A stretch of DNA of 64,000 bases, taken from JAXGTD01 sp040775095 (GTDB taxonomy: Bacteria; Pseudomonadota; Gammaproteobacteria; Chromatiales; Chromatiaceae). This document shows, in pieces, positions 34,603-44,500 of this stretch. Each line of letters opens with the position of its first letter. Position 1 is the first letter of the stretch. The DNA is taken from positions 1 to 64,000 of the forward strand of contig JAXGTD010000001.1 in assembly GCA_040775095.1 (NCBI GenBank), written 5' to 3'. Under the pieces are notes generated by a model. The model was given only the letters and a program-made list of their open reading frames with translations, was not told the DNA's origin and did not search any database. Position numbers and translations under genes: made by a program.

Positions 34603-34755
34603 GAGGAAACGTCGATTCCGGACGTTTCCCATCCGGGCCATGGCGGGGGCGGGATTTTCAGTTATTCGGGTTTCTGGAAATGGCGGGAAACGCAGAGCGC
34701 TTTGTCGGGTCTCGAGTTGGCCCAATGCCAGGAAGGCATTCGGTCGGCGTAGCTT
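34603..34755 (+). repeat. dispersed repeat family 2 copy
   Basis: Matches the copy at 52385-52530 in order: a GGAAACG box, CGTTTCCC, CCGGGCCATGG, ATTTTCAG, and AATGCCAGGAAGGCATT near the end. The intervening bases differ. It fills much of the gap between the protease and sulfotransferase genes, which holds no gene. Confidence 0.65.
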
Positions 34756-34916
34756 GATACGTTTCCCCAGGCGGCGGCAGATCGGCGTCGTCCGGTAGTG
34801 GGGCCGTTGGGATTTCCAGTTGATGTGACGCATGGACGGACAAGACCGGTGCCTCCCTGGCTACGCGCGCCCATGCCGCGGGTGCTGCAACGAGCACCCT
34901 GTCTGGTTGACGGGGC

Positions 34917-35738
34917 CTAACAGAAGGTACCGAGGTTGGCGCCAAACCGGGACGCGTTGGCGCACAGCCCTCGCCACGTGGCTTTCGTTTCCCGCCCGAT
35001 CAGCCGCGCCTCCTCTTCGGTTAGCATGGCTTGCCAGCGCCCGACGCTGTCTGACCTGACCGCAATGCTGTGGGCGATCTTCGGATCCTCCAGACCGGGT
35101 TGGTGGGACACCTCGTTGAACGAAAGCTGCTGGGCCTCGAAGGCCTCACCGAGCCAGGCCATCAGGGTCTGAAGGACTCGCTCTGGCGCGTCGACCAGTT
35201 CCTCGTAGCAGATCCGGTGGTACCGGCTCGGTTGCTCGGCGGCGAACCCCAAGGGTGCCTGACTGTAGCGTAGGTAGAGGGCCACGCGGCCTTCCAGGGT
35301 CGCCGGCAACGTCAGTGGAAACGGCGTCTCCTTCATGGAGGCGAGGGTGTCCAAAGGGTTCCGGACCACGTGCACGAACAGCCAGTCATCACCGAGCAGG
35401 CGCTGCCACTGCGGCAGGTAAATGGCGTTCTCGGGGTTCTTGTCTGCCCAACGGACCTTTCCTGCGCGCGCCGCGGCACGCTCGTGCATGGCGACGAAGG
35501 CACCTCCCAACAGCGCGAGAAGCTCGTCCTCGGGCAGGATCGATCGCGCCGAGGTTGTGAAACGGAGATGCCGGACGGGGTCGCTGAAGTAATCGCCGTA
35601 GAAGTCACGAAAGAACTTGACCTCGGGCCCGCATTGGATGCGGGAGTGCGCGTTCAGGATCCGACGGACGAGACTGGTCCCGCTGCGGTAGCAGCCGCCA
35701 AGAATGATCGGGCACTGATCTCGATCCCGCGTCTCCAT
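34917..35738 (-). CDS. sulfotransferase family protein (1)
   Basis: A PAPS-dependent sulfotransferase fold of 273 residues. The 5'-phosphosulfate loop is PIILGGCYRSGTSLVRRIL at residues 10-28, and the 3'-phosphate motif VVRNPLDTLASM lies near residue 128. Cytosolic, without a signal peptide or membrane helix. It starts 3 bp after the end of the glycosyltransferase gene, so the two are almost certainly one transcript, suggesting sulfation of a carbohydrate made by that glycosyltransferase. The acceptor is not known. Confidence 0.9.
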   Translation of the reverse strand: METRDRDQCPIILGGCYRSGTSLVRRILNAHSRIQCGPEVKFFRDFYGDYFSDPVRHLRFTTSARSILPEDELLALLGGAFVAMHERAAARAGKVRWADKNPENAIYLPQWQRLLGDDWLFVHVVRNPLDTLASMKETPFPLTLPATLEGRVALYLRYSQAPLGFAAEQPSRYHRICYEELVDAPERVLQTLMAWLGEAFEAQQLSFNEVSHQPGLEDPKIAHSIAVRSDSVGRWQAMLTEEEARLIGRETKATWRGLCANASRFGANLGTFC

Positions 35739-35741
35739 CGT

Positions 35742-36536
35742 CTAACGGCTGAACAGCGGGTGCCTCGTCAGTGGATCCTTGGCATCTAGGTCGTCGTCGG
35801 TCCGATAGATGCGCAGCTCCGACTCGCTCTGCAGCCTGATATCTTCTGCCCTGAGACCGGCTCGTGCCCGGTGCCAGCCCGAGCTCAGCTCGCCTCGGTC
35901 ATAGCTGCGACGAACGTATTTTTCGACCGCGTGTGCGACGCTGAGGAATAGATAGTGGCGCATGGGGAAGGATTCCGGGTACATCCGCAAGTTGGCAAAA
36001 CGCGCCTTGTGGCCTCCGGACCAGGCAAGCTCAACGGGGACATCCTGCCGCTTCCACGCGTTGAGGCGATTCGGAAAGGTCGGCAGGAATGGGTAGTAGC
36101 AGCGCATGGTGTGCAGGAAGTCAGCGTGGTCGTGGTCCGGACTCTCCCTTGACGGGACGAAGCTGAACTCCATGAAGTTCACCGCGTTGTAGCCTTCCCG
36201 ATCGGCCCGCGCCAGCGCTTCGGCCAGTGTGTCACCCCCGGGAGGTGGCAGACGGATCTCATCGGCGTCCAGGTGGAGAAACCAATCGGCGTCCAGCGTT
36301 GCCGCGAGCTGCTCCTTGCGCTCGAGGATGGGGCGCCAGCTGTAGACGCCTTGCCGCGCTAAGGTTTCAACGCCAACCAAGCCCCGATCCAGGTAGCCCC
36401 GGGCGATGTCGAGTGTCCGATCTTGCGACTCGTTGTCGATTAGGTAGACGTCGATCCCCTGCTGTATGAGATGGTCGAGACAGGTACCGAGGAAGCGCTC
36501 CTCGTTATATGTCGCGAGCAAGGCGATCACACGCAT
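35742..36536 (-). CDS. family 2 glycosyltransferase
   Basis: A 264-residue GT-A enzyme. The N terminus VIALLATYNEERFLGTCLDHLIQQGIDVYLIDNESQD is the standard GT2 nucleotide-sugar region, and the metal-binding DxD is in WFLHLDADEIRLPP near residue 92. WSGGHKARFANLRMYPESFPMRHYLFLS follows, as in the GT2 subgroup related to DUF616/GT92-like enzymes. It is the first gene of a two-gene unit with a sulfotransferase. The sugar donor and acceptor are unknown. Confidence 0.9.
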   Translation of the reverse strand: MRVIALLATYNEERFLGTCLDHLIQQGIDVYLIDNESQDRTLDIARGYLDRGLVGVETLARQGVYSWRPILERKEQLAATLDADWFLHLDADEIRLPPPGGDTLAEALARADREGYNAVNFMEFSFVPSRESPDHDHADFLHTMRCYYPFLPTFPNRLNAWKRQDVPVELAWSGGHKARFANLRMYPESFPMRHYLFLSVAHAVEKYVRRSYDRGELSSGWHRARAGLRAEDIRLQSESELRIYRTDDDLDAKDPLTRHPLFSR

Positions 36537-37665
36537 GACGCTCTCCCGGTACTCGTCCGACCCGTCTCCGGGACTACACGGCTTTTAAGGAAACGCGGAC
36601 CAAATGCCTTCCGGGCATTCAATCAGCTCGCACTTCGCGAGGCGCGACCCGCAAACTACCCTATTCTCAATCGCTTGCAGCGAATCAAGATGCCGGACCG
36701 TCCGTGGCCCAGACGGGAAACGCGTTGAACCGCGTTTTCCGAACGCCCCTGCCGCGACTTCCGCGGTCCAAAACGCGCGGACGGACGGCGTGCCAACGGC
36801 ACGACGACCAAAGCCCCTTGCTCGCCGTCTGTCCGGTCGAGCACGGGCGCTTCAGACGTCGGGCCAGGCAGGACGAGGGGATATGCACGATCGACCCTGC
36901 AAGCAGCATGGCCGGTTTGGTGCCACCCGCCCGTATCGCGCCTTGATCATAGCGCAGCCGGATGCGGTGGTCTGCCCCGGGGCAGCCTATCCATCGGCGA
37001 GGTGGCGACCGTTCGCGCAGGCCCGGCACCGGATGCCGCCGAGGCCGATCTAGGACGTCAGCCCGCTTGGATGACGCGCCAGGGCATCCTTCGGTGTAGC
37101 CCCTGGCCGGGGCCTTCCGAAATGGGGCGCGCGGGGCTCGATGCTGCACGGTGGCCAGGATGGGCAGAGTAGGCTGGCCCTTGGTTGGTCAGGATGCCAG
37201 GCGCCCCGTCCTGGGCGCTACCCGGCTCGTCGGTTGGCGGATCGGTTACAATCGACCGTGAGCTCTGCGCAGCGCAGTGGGGGAGCGGTCGGCTGACGGC
37301 TTGGGCATCCGACCAGCAAGACCCGTTGCTTGTCCGTTCTCCAATGTTCGGGACTGTGCGGTTGTTTTCGCATGTCGGACCAGGAATGGCAATGTATGGT
37401 GTTGGCCCGTGGTCCGTCTCCGGACAGGAGTGGGTTGCGACGGATGCCGCCCGGAGAACGGCCTGTCGCCGATGCGGCTGGTCTGTCAACCGCGGTGTCG
37501 CGCGGTTCACCCCATCCATGGCGGAACGCACCCGTGTCAGCGCGGACCTTGGATAGTTCAGTTGCATAGGCCCGTATTGCTGCAAACGGATCGCCCGTCC
37601 CCTGACTGGCGGCCCTTGCAAGAGAAGCTTCGCCCATCAGAGCGTCAGGAGGAGGAACGTACCCC
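36537..37665. other. long gap of about 1.1 kb
   Basis: Contains an inverted copy of dispersed repeat family 2 at its left end. The rest has several overlapping open frames, none with a ribosome site plus recognisable content. No gene is supported. Confidence 0.5.
36596..36750 (-). repeat. dispersed repeat family 2, inverted copy
   Basis: Read on the minus strand this follows the same order as 52385-52530: GGAAAACGC, CGTTTCCCG, TGGGCCACGGA-like, CCGGCAT, then GAATGCCCGGAAGGCATT near the far end. Confidence 0.6.
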
Positions 37666-38508
37666 ATGCAGGAGGACCCTCGGCCGCCGGTTGCTATCGG
37701 TGGGGTTGGCGGAAGCGGTACCCGCCTCATCGCCGAGATCCTGTCCCATCTTGGCTATTACCTTGGGAGCGATCTGAACCAGGAGAATGACAATCTCTGG
37801 ATCACGCTGCTCTTCAAGCGCATCGATGTTCTTCTGACCACCCGGCGCGAATTCGACTCCTATCTTGGCCTCTTTCTGAGGCGCATGGACGGTGTTTTCG
37901 ACTTCACCCTGGCCGAACAGCAGGCCCTGTGTCGATTGGCGCAGTCCAATCGCGGCCAGCACGACCCGAGCTGGCTCACAAAGCGCGTCACGTCCTTCCT
38001 CTCGCCCTGTCCCGCGGACAGACGCGCAGTCCGATGGGGTTGGAAGGAGCCGAACACCCACGTGGTGCTCGATCGCCTCAACGCGTCCCTCGGGTCCATG
38101 CGTTACATTCACGTGGTCCGTAACGGTCTGGATATGGCCCATAGCCGAAACCAGAACCAGCTTGCATTGTGGGGGAACGTTTTTCTTGGGCTTCCAGCCG
38201 TCCCGATCGACCCGCGACACTCGCTGAAGTATTGGTGCCGCGTGCACCAGCGTGTTCTGGATATCGCTCGAGACATGCCAGGGCGTTTCCTGCTCCTCAA
38301 CTATGACGAGCTCTGCAGCCATCCCGTTCGAGGGCTCGAAAAACTGGCGCGCTTTCTTGGCGAGACCCTTGGCCCCGGGGAGCAGCGCGAGCTGCTCGGA
38401 CTCGTTCGAACCCCTGCCTCGGTCGGGCGATTCCGGATCCACGATCTGGCGGCCTTCGACGAGGACGACGTGGCGTTCGTGGCGTCGCTCGGGTTCCCGC
38501 TGACGTAG
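37666..38508 (+). CDS. sulfotransferase family protein (2)
   Basis: A second sulfotransferase-fold protein, 280 residues, only distantly like the first. The phosphosulfate loop is VAIGGVGGSGTRLIAEIL at residues 10-27 and the 3'-phosphate motif is HVVRNGLDMAHSRN near residue 150, followed by FLLLNYDELCSHP. The GVGGSGT form of the loop is typical of a bacterial subgroup with unknown acceptors. ATG at 37666 has AGGAGGAGG upstream. It faces away from the glycosyltransferase unit across a 1.1-kb gap. Confidence 0.88.
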   Translation: MQEDPRPPVAIGGVGGSGTRLIAEILSHLGYYLGSDLNQENDNLWITLLFKRIDVLLTTRREFDSYLGLFLRRMDGVFDFTLAEQQALCRLAQSNRGQHDPSWLTKRVTSFLSPCPADRRAVRWGWKEPNTHVVLDRLNASLGSMRYIHVVRNGLDMAHSRNQNQLALWGNVFLGLPAVPIDPRHSLKYWCRVHQRVLDIARDMPGRFLLLNYDELCSHPVRGLEKLARFLGETLGPGEQRELLGLVRTPASVGRFRIHDLAAFDEDDVAFVASLGFPLT

Positions 38509-39201
38509 CCCTTTCGCCGGGCGGAGAGGACTCGGTCCCGACCCCACGTGGTCGAACACGGGGCTGGGCAGACGCGCGGCCCACCCGCACGCCGCCGGTG
38601 TTCGTCGCGCGAGATCACCCGGCGTGGCGGTCGCGCCAATCGATCTCCGGAACGCCCTGATCTGCCGAAAGCCGGCTCACTGGAAAGAGAACCGTGCCGA
38701 GCGCCCACCGGCGCAACCCGGCCGCGGGGGGCGTGCAAGGGCGCGCCTCGGCTGCCAGGTGGGTCGCGGGTCGTTCGTGTGCCTTCTGTGTTCGTTCGTG
38801 GCGGCGATTCGTTCGCCATCCTGGATTATGATGGGCGCGATGCGTGCCGGTTCGAACGCGTGTCCAACGGGATTCGTGACAATAGATAATCAAAACAATA
38901 TCGTGATGAGTCTCTTCGTGCCCTTCCCACATACGAAGAACCTTCCCGTCTGTTCTTGCCCCCTTCTGCATCGTAGTTTAAGATAAACAGAACGTGTCCA
39001 TTTCGGTGGGTGCCTGTAGATGGACCCTGCCTATGGCGGCTTGGGGTGCTCCCTGCCGCCACCATCGATTGTGTGGGCGATGAGCCGTCGCCGGGTGCGA
39101 TCGAGTCCGAGGCCTCCGCGGCACGGTCTTGGCCGTCCAGAGGCAGGCGGGTGCAATTCGCCCGGCGCATGGGTCGTGTGAAACCGAGGGAGTTGGGCGC
39201 A
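38509..39201. other. gap upstream of the pil cluster, about 690 bp
   Basis: No gene recognised. The part at about 38870-38990 is clearly more AT-rich than its surroundings and contains a short palindrome-like GTTTAAGATAAAC near 38970; it is the likely promoter region for pilV-pilE, although no clean -35/-10 pair was found. Confidence 0.45.
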
Positions 39202-39708
39202 ATGGTCGGCTTTGCGAGGAAAACATCCGGCTTTACGCTGATCGAGGTTCTTGTGACCCTGGTTGTGTTGAGTGTCGGCCTGCTCGGGTTGGCTGGCCTC
39301 CAGCTCGTGGGTATGCGCGGAAACCACAGCGCCTACCTGCGCACGCGGGCCACGCTCGCCGCCGCCGACCTCGTTGACCGTATGCGGCTTCGGCCGCAGG
39401 ACTTCGCGGGCAGGACGCTTGCCGCCGGCGGCGCCGATCAGCCAGACCAGCCCCTCAACCCCGCCGCCTTCGACGATTGGCTCGATTCCCTGGAGCGAGC
39501 GGGCCTTCCCCCGCCCGAAACGGGCCACCGGGGCGAGGTCAATTGCTCGAATGGCTGCGGACCGGGCAACTGTTTGGTCACCGTGCGGTGGAACGACTCC
39601 CGCGCGGAGGGCGATGCCCCAGGGAACGGGGAAGATGATGGAGCCAGACAGACATTGGCATCGTCCATGGCGTTCAGTCTCTGCACCCGACTTGCGCGGG
39701 GAGGCTGA
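39202..39708 (+). CDS. pilV: type IV pilus minor pilin/modification protein PilV
   Basis: A 168-residue minor prepilin. The leader VGFARKTSG is cut before FTLIEVLVTLVVLSVGLLGLAGLQL, the type III signal with Glu at position 5 of the mature pilin. The rest of the first helix and RTRATLAAADLVDRMRLRP are characteristic of PilV. The ATG at 39202 follows GAGGGAG by 9 nt; the open frame is longer upstream but lacks similarity. It opens a tight five-gene run; pilW begins one base after its stop. Confidence 0.93.
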   Translation: MVGFARKTSGFTLIEVLVTLVVLSVGLLGLAGLQLVGMRGNHSAYLRTRATLAAADLVDRMRLRPQDFAGRTLAAGGADQPDQPLNPAAFDDWLDSLERAGLPPPETGHRGEVNCSNGCGPGNCLVTVRWNDSRAEGDAPGNGEDDGARQTLASSMAFSLCTRLARGG

Positions 39709-39709
39709 G

Positions 39710-40975
39710 GTGGCGCCCCCGCAGCACGCCACCGGGTCCGTCCCCGCCCGCGGATGCACCCACTTGGAATGCCGGCCCTCGGGCTTCTCCACCGTCGAGC
39801 TGATGGTGGCTGTTGCCATTACCGGCGTGCTGGCGTTTGGGCTGGTCGACATCCTGGTCGCGAGCAAGCAGGTCTTCGTTCGCGAGGAGGCATTCGCACG
39901 CACGCAGGAGGTCGGCCGTTATGCCTTGGGTCTAATTACAAAGGCCCTACGCGGTACCCGGACCCTCGGCTGCGACAGCCTGGGCGCGGCCCAATCGCGG
40001 GATCGGCTCGTGGTGCGGGCATGTCTGCTGTTGCGCTCTCCCGGTGCCTGTGATCCGTCCGCGATGCTGGGCGGACATCTGCTCGACACTGACCGGGCAT
40101 TCGGCCACGAGGGCAGTATGGGGCAGGCACCCACCCTCGATGATCTCCCGGCCGACGCGCGCGCAAATGTCGCGCAGCGCTGGCTGCGTGGCGACGTCGT
40201 CTCCGTCTGGGGTGTCACCGGGTCCGGTGCCCTGGTTACCAACGACGCCGAATCGGAGACGGATCGGGACGGGGCGATCATGGCTGACTCGATCGGTCTC
40301 CAGACAGGCGGCTTCGCTTTGATCACCGACTGCGAACAAAGCGAGGTCTTCGCCGTTTCCGGGCTGCATGGCGGTGTGGAGCACGCGACAACCGACAGCC
40401 ACGGCGAGGTGGTCAACGCCTCGGGCGCGTTCAGCCGGGCCTACAACTGGCGAGGAACCTCTCAGACGCCGGGTTCCCTCTATCGGGCGCGCCTTTACCC
40501 TTTGATCTACCGCGTCTACTACGTCTGCTGTGCGGATGGGCGCGACGGCTCGCTGCAGAGCGGTGCAACGCGAGTCGGGAACTGCAGGGCCGATCCCGGG
40601 CGCTATCGCCCGTCGCTCTGCGTTTACGACGTTGCCCAGGGTCAGAGTCAGACCCTGGTGAGCAACATTGCCGACCTGCGCGCCACCTATTCCGGTGCGC
40701 GGGCGGACGGTCGGTTCGAGGGGCTGCGGGCCGACCAGATCACCGATTGGTCCGGTGTTGCGGGCGTCCGAATCGAGTTGCTGGCTGTCTCTGGCGAGGA
40801 GCTCGAAACGACCCCTTCGCTACCCTCCAGCGTCGACTGGCCGCCGTCGCCCGGACGCGTCGTCGCCGACACGCTCGGCGCTGACCTCAGGAGCGCCGAC
40901 CGGCGGCAATACCAGCGCTTCGCGACCACCGTGGCGCTGCGCGCGCGCACGCCACGGACCGCGACGACGCGTTAG
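39710..40975 (+). CDS. pilW: type IV pilus minor pilin PilW
   Basis: A 421-residue minor pilin. The prepilin signal is RPSG before FSTVELMVAVAITGVLAFGLVDIL, with the Glu at mature position 5. The C-terminal domain contains YRARLYPLIYRVYYVCCADG, frequent in PilW proteins. I placed the start at the GTG at 39710, because GGGGAGG lies 5-6 nt upstream and it abuts the pilV stop; this gives a leader of about 25 residues. PilW works with PilV, PilX and PilE in priming pilus assembly and presenting PilY1 at the tip. Confidence 0.9.
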   Translation: MAPPQHATGSVPARGCTHLECRPSGFSTVELMVAVAITGVLAFGLVDILVASKQVFVREEAFARTQEVGRYALGLITKALRGTRTLGCDSLGAAQSRDRLVVRACLLLRSPGACDPSAMLGGHLLDTDRAFGHEGSMGQAPTLDDLPADARANVAQRWLRGDVVSVWGVTGSGALVTNDAESETDRDGAIMADSIGLQTGGFALITDCEQSEVFAVSGLHGGVEHATTDSHGEVVNASGAFSRAYNWRGTSQTPGSLYRARLYPLIYRVYYVCCADGRDGSLQSGATRVGNCRADPGRYRPSLCVYDVAQGQSQTLVSNIADLRATYSGARADGRFEGLRADQITDWSGVAGVRIELLAVSGEELETTPSLPSSVDWPPSPGRVVADTLGADLRSADRRQYQRFATTVALRARTPRTATTR

Positions 40976-40984
40976 CGTGGCGAG

Positions 40985-41563
40985 ATGCGTTCTGGCAGGC
41001 CCCAACACGCGCGCGGTGCCGTCCTGATCCTCGGGATGGTGGTCCTGCTGGTGATGACCATGCTTGGTGTGTCCTCCTTGCAGACCACGGTGCTCGAGGA
41101 GCGTATGGCCGGAAACCTGCACGATCACAACGTCGCCTTTCAGGCCGCGGAGGCCGCGCTCCAGGTCGGGGTGGAGTACCTCGAGAGCCAGACGGTTCCT
41201 CCGTTGCCGACCCCGACCGGTGAGAACCATGTGTGGCCGAGCTGCCGGATGTCCGATGACTCGGCGAGCGAGGCTTGCGCGCATTCCAGCCAGGTGTTCG
41301 AGAACTGGAAGACGGCGCGCGGTGACGAGCTCGCGGGTGTGCGTTTCACGGAGCTGGCGGGCTCGGAGGCCGCGTTGGTCGGCGTCGCCGAACAGCCGCG
41401 CATCTACATCGAGGTCCAGTCCGTGCCCGCCTTGCGTTTCGACGCCGCTGCCGAGGGCCGTGGTCTGCACTACTACCGGGTCAGTGCGCTCGGCCTCGGC
41501 GGCACCACGAACGCCCGCGTAATCCTCCAGACCGTGATCTCGAAGGTGTATTTCGCGCTGTGA
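40985..41563 (+). CDS. pilX: type IV pilus assembly protein PilX
   Basis: A 192-residue minor pilin of the PilX type. RGAVLILGMVVLLVMTMLGVSSLQTTVLEERMAGNLHDHNVAFQAAEAAL is the diagnostic N-terminal region: a hydrophobic helix and the ERMAGN and AFQAAEAAL boxes. As in other PilX proteins, the residue at mature position 5 is not Glu. Its stop overlaps the first possible start of pilY1 (GTGA), consistent with coupled translation. Confidence 0.93.
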   Translation: MRSGRPQHARGAVLILGMVVLLVMTMLGVSSLQTTVLEERMAGNLHDHNVAFQAAEAALQVGVEYLESQTVPPLPTPTGENHVWPSCRMSDDSASEACAHSSQVFENWKTARGDELAGVRFTELAGSEAALVGVAEQPRIYIEVQSVPALRFDAAAEGRGLHYYRVSALGLGGTTNARVILQTVISKVYFAL

Positions 41564-41583
41564 CAGCAGGAGCTGATTTGCCG

Positions 41584-44500
41584 ATGGCTTGGGACTACGG
41601 ACAGCAACGGTGGCGGATTCTGGGTCTGGTTTCCTGCCTGCTCGGCCTCGGGATCCTGAGGGATTGGGATTCCCTGGCGAGCGAGCAACTCGATCTGCCC
41701 CAGCTGCCACCCTACCTGACGAAGGCGGCGGCACCCAATCTGATCATCACGCTGGATGACTCGGTGGACATGAACCGTGCCTATGCGCCCGAGAGCCTGA
41801 ATGGCGGCACACCCACGTCGCCGGCGCAGTGGCGACCTCCGCACGATGACTCGCTCTACGCCGCGGACCCGGCCAACGCGCCACGCCAGACGCCGGTGCG
41901 CTATGCGACGTCGCCCGACGTCAATTCCCTCTACTACGACCCGTTCAAGACCTACCTGCCACCGACGACGGCGGATGGCGCGGCGTTCGCGCACGCCCGA
42001 TTCGACGCGGCCGACGAATGGCCGTTCCCGCCCGGTGGGGCTCCCGGTACCGGGGATCCCAACCACTGTCCGGCAGGGTTTGCCGACCCGCTGGACCTGC
42101 GCACCGGGTATCGCGCCGTCTGGGACGGGGGGCCGGCCTGCGGCGAGCTGCCCGAGTTTGGCTATATCGATTGGGACCACGCCGGCCCGGCCTATTACGA
42201 CCTGTACGACGCGACCAATCTGGCGGTCTCCGACCCCGACACCTGCACCCGCGCCGACGCATCCCTGGGGCCGCAACCCAATCAGGCCACCCCTGACCTG
42301 TGCTTCGAACGCATCCTGGTCGGAAGCCCGGAAGACATCGCGGTTGCAGAGTGCCGCGATGTGCACGGCGCAGGGGTCAGCCTGGCGGCCGCCGCCGACT
42401 GCATCCCGCGGGACAACTCCGCCCTGGGTCCGGGTACCGATGCCGAGCTGGCGCAACGCAATTTTGCGAACTGGTATGTGTACTATCGGACACGGCTACT
42501 GCGCATGCAGACCGTGCTCAGCCGGGCCATGCAGGGACTCGACGCCTCGGTGCGCTTGACCTTTCAGGGACTCGACGAGGGGGCGGGGGTGGACGTGCCC
42601 GAGGATGGCGGAGCCCTGGGAGACGCCTTCGGTGAATATTCCGCCGCGGCCAGGCAGCGATTCTATGACTGGCTCTTCGCCCTTCGTGCGGACCGCCAAC
42701 ACGTCGCCCTGGTGGCCTCGGAGGTGCGGGCGGGCGAGTTTGTCACGACCGAGCTGAGTCAGGCCGACGATATCGTGGCGCATGTCGCTGGCACGGACTT
42801 TGTCGGCAACGATACGCAGGTCCGCTGCCGTCGCAATCTCCATCTGTTGTTCACCGCAAGCGCCTGGGACGATGACACGATGGCCCTGTGCCCGGCGAGT
42901 CGTCTTGACACCGCGTGCTGGAGCCTCGCCAACCGGGACGGCGGCGAACCGGCGACGCGGTTGCCAGCCAATACCCCGTCTGCCAGTCCCCGGAACCCCT
43001 TCGGCGTGGACCGGTTCGACGCAACGGGTGACGCGATGCGTTACACGGATCCGAACATCGGCATGCTTGCCGACGCCGCGTTCTACTACTGGGCCAATGA
43101 CCTCTGGCCAGACTACGCCGATGAGGTCCCGCCCCTGATCACCGAGTCCAACCCGGACCGGGGGGGACTCGACGCCAGCCAGTTCTGGAACCCGAAGAAC
43201 GACCCGGCCAACTGGCAGCATCTGACGACGCATATTGCCGGCCTTGCCCCGCGTGGCAATGTGATCCCCAACGACGAGGCCACCGATGGCACCTATGACG
43301 CGGGCGCGAAGGCGCTGTCGAGCCACGGATTCCCGGCCGTTGCCGATCCGGGGGCGGTCGGCGTCGGGGAGAAGCTCGACGATCTCTGGCACGCCGCGCT
43401 CAACGGGCGGGGCAGCCTCATCGATGCCACCGAGCCGGGGAAGCTGAGCGCGGCCCTTGCCGCGATCTCCACGGTCAGCGCCCCCGCCGGGGGGCTGTTC
43501 TCCAGCGCCGGTGGCGCCTACAGCACCGGCTCCTTGTCGAGCTCGACGCGCTTCTTCCAGGGAATGGTCGACACCGATGACTGGAGCGGCCGACTCCTGG
43601 CCTTTGCGGTCTCACAGGGGATAGGCAAGGAGCCCTGTCCGGAGATTGCGGCTGGCGGCCTCTGCGACCCCGATACCCCCTTGTGGGACGCCGGGGAGAA
43701 TCTGCCGGCCGAGGACGATCGCGTGATCCTGACCCTGGGCCAGAATGATGTGATCCCGTTTGATGATCTGCGATCGGCATGGCATCGGCTGAGCCTGGTC
43801 CAACAGCGCGGGCTACTCGGCTGCACGGCAACCCCGGGTGGTCAGGATCAAGGGGTCTGTTCCGACCCGGCCGGACTGGCCGCCGGCGATGCCCCTCTGG
43901 CGGAGGTGGAGCGCAGGGTTCAGTACCTGCGGGGTGATCAACGTGACGAGGCCGCGGGTGCGACACCGACCTATCGAGCCAGAACCAGGCTCCTTGGCGA
44001 CATCATTGGCAGTCCCCCGGTGGTCGTCGGCCGGCCTGCCAGCCTCTATCTGGACGATGGGCTGGACGACGGCTACGGGGCCTACCGCCGCCGCCTCGCG
44101 GGGCGTACCGAGATGGTCTACGTCGGCGCCAACGATGGCATGTTGCACGGCTTCCGGACGGACGACGGTGCGGAGTTGTTTGCCTACGTACCGCGGCTCG
44201 TCTATGGGTCTCTGGCTGGTCTGGCCGAGCCGACCTATCGTCGCGCCAAGGCCGCCTTCGTCGATGGCCCGATTGCCGTCGGCGACGCCCGCGTGAGGAG
44301 CCGATCCGGGGCGGCGCCGGCCTGGAGGACAGTGCTCGTCGGGAGCCTCGGCATGGGCGCTCAGGGGATCTACGCGCTTGACGTGACGGACCCGGAGGCG
44401 ATCCATGCGGGCGCGTACCAGGACCTGGTGCTCTGGGAACTGTCCGACGCTGAGCAGGGTGCCGCGGATCTCGGTTATGTCTTCTCCGCGCCGGCCATCG

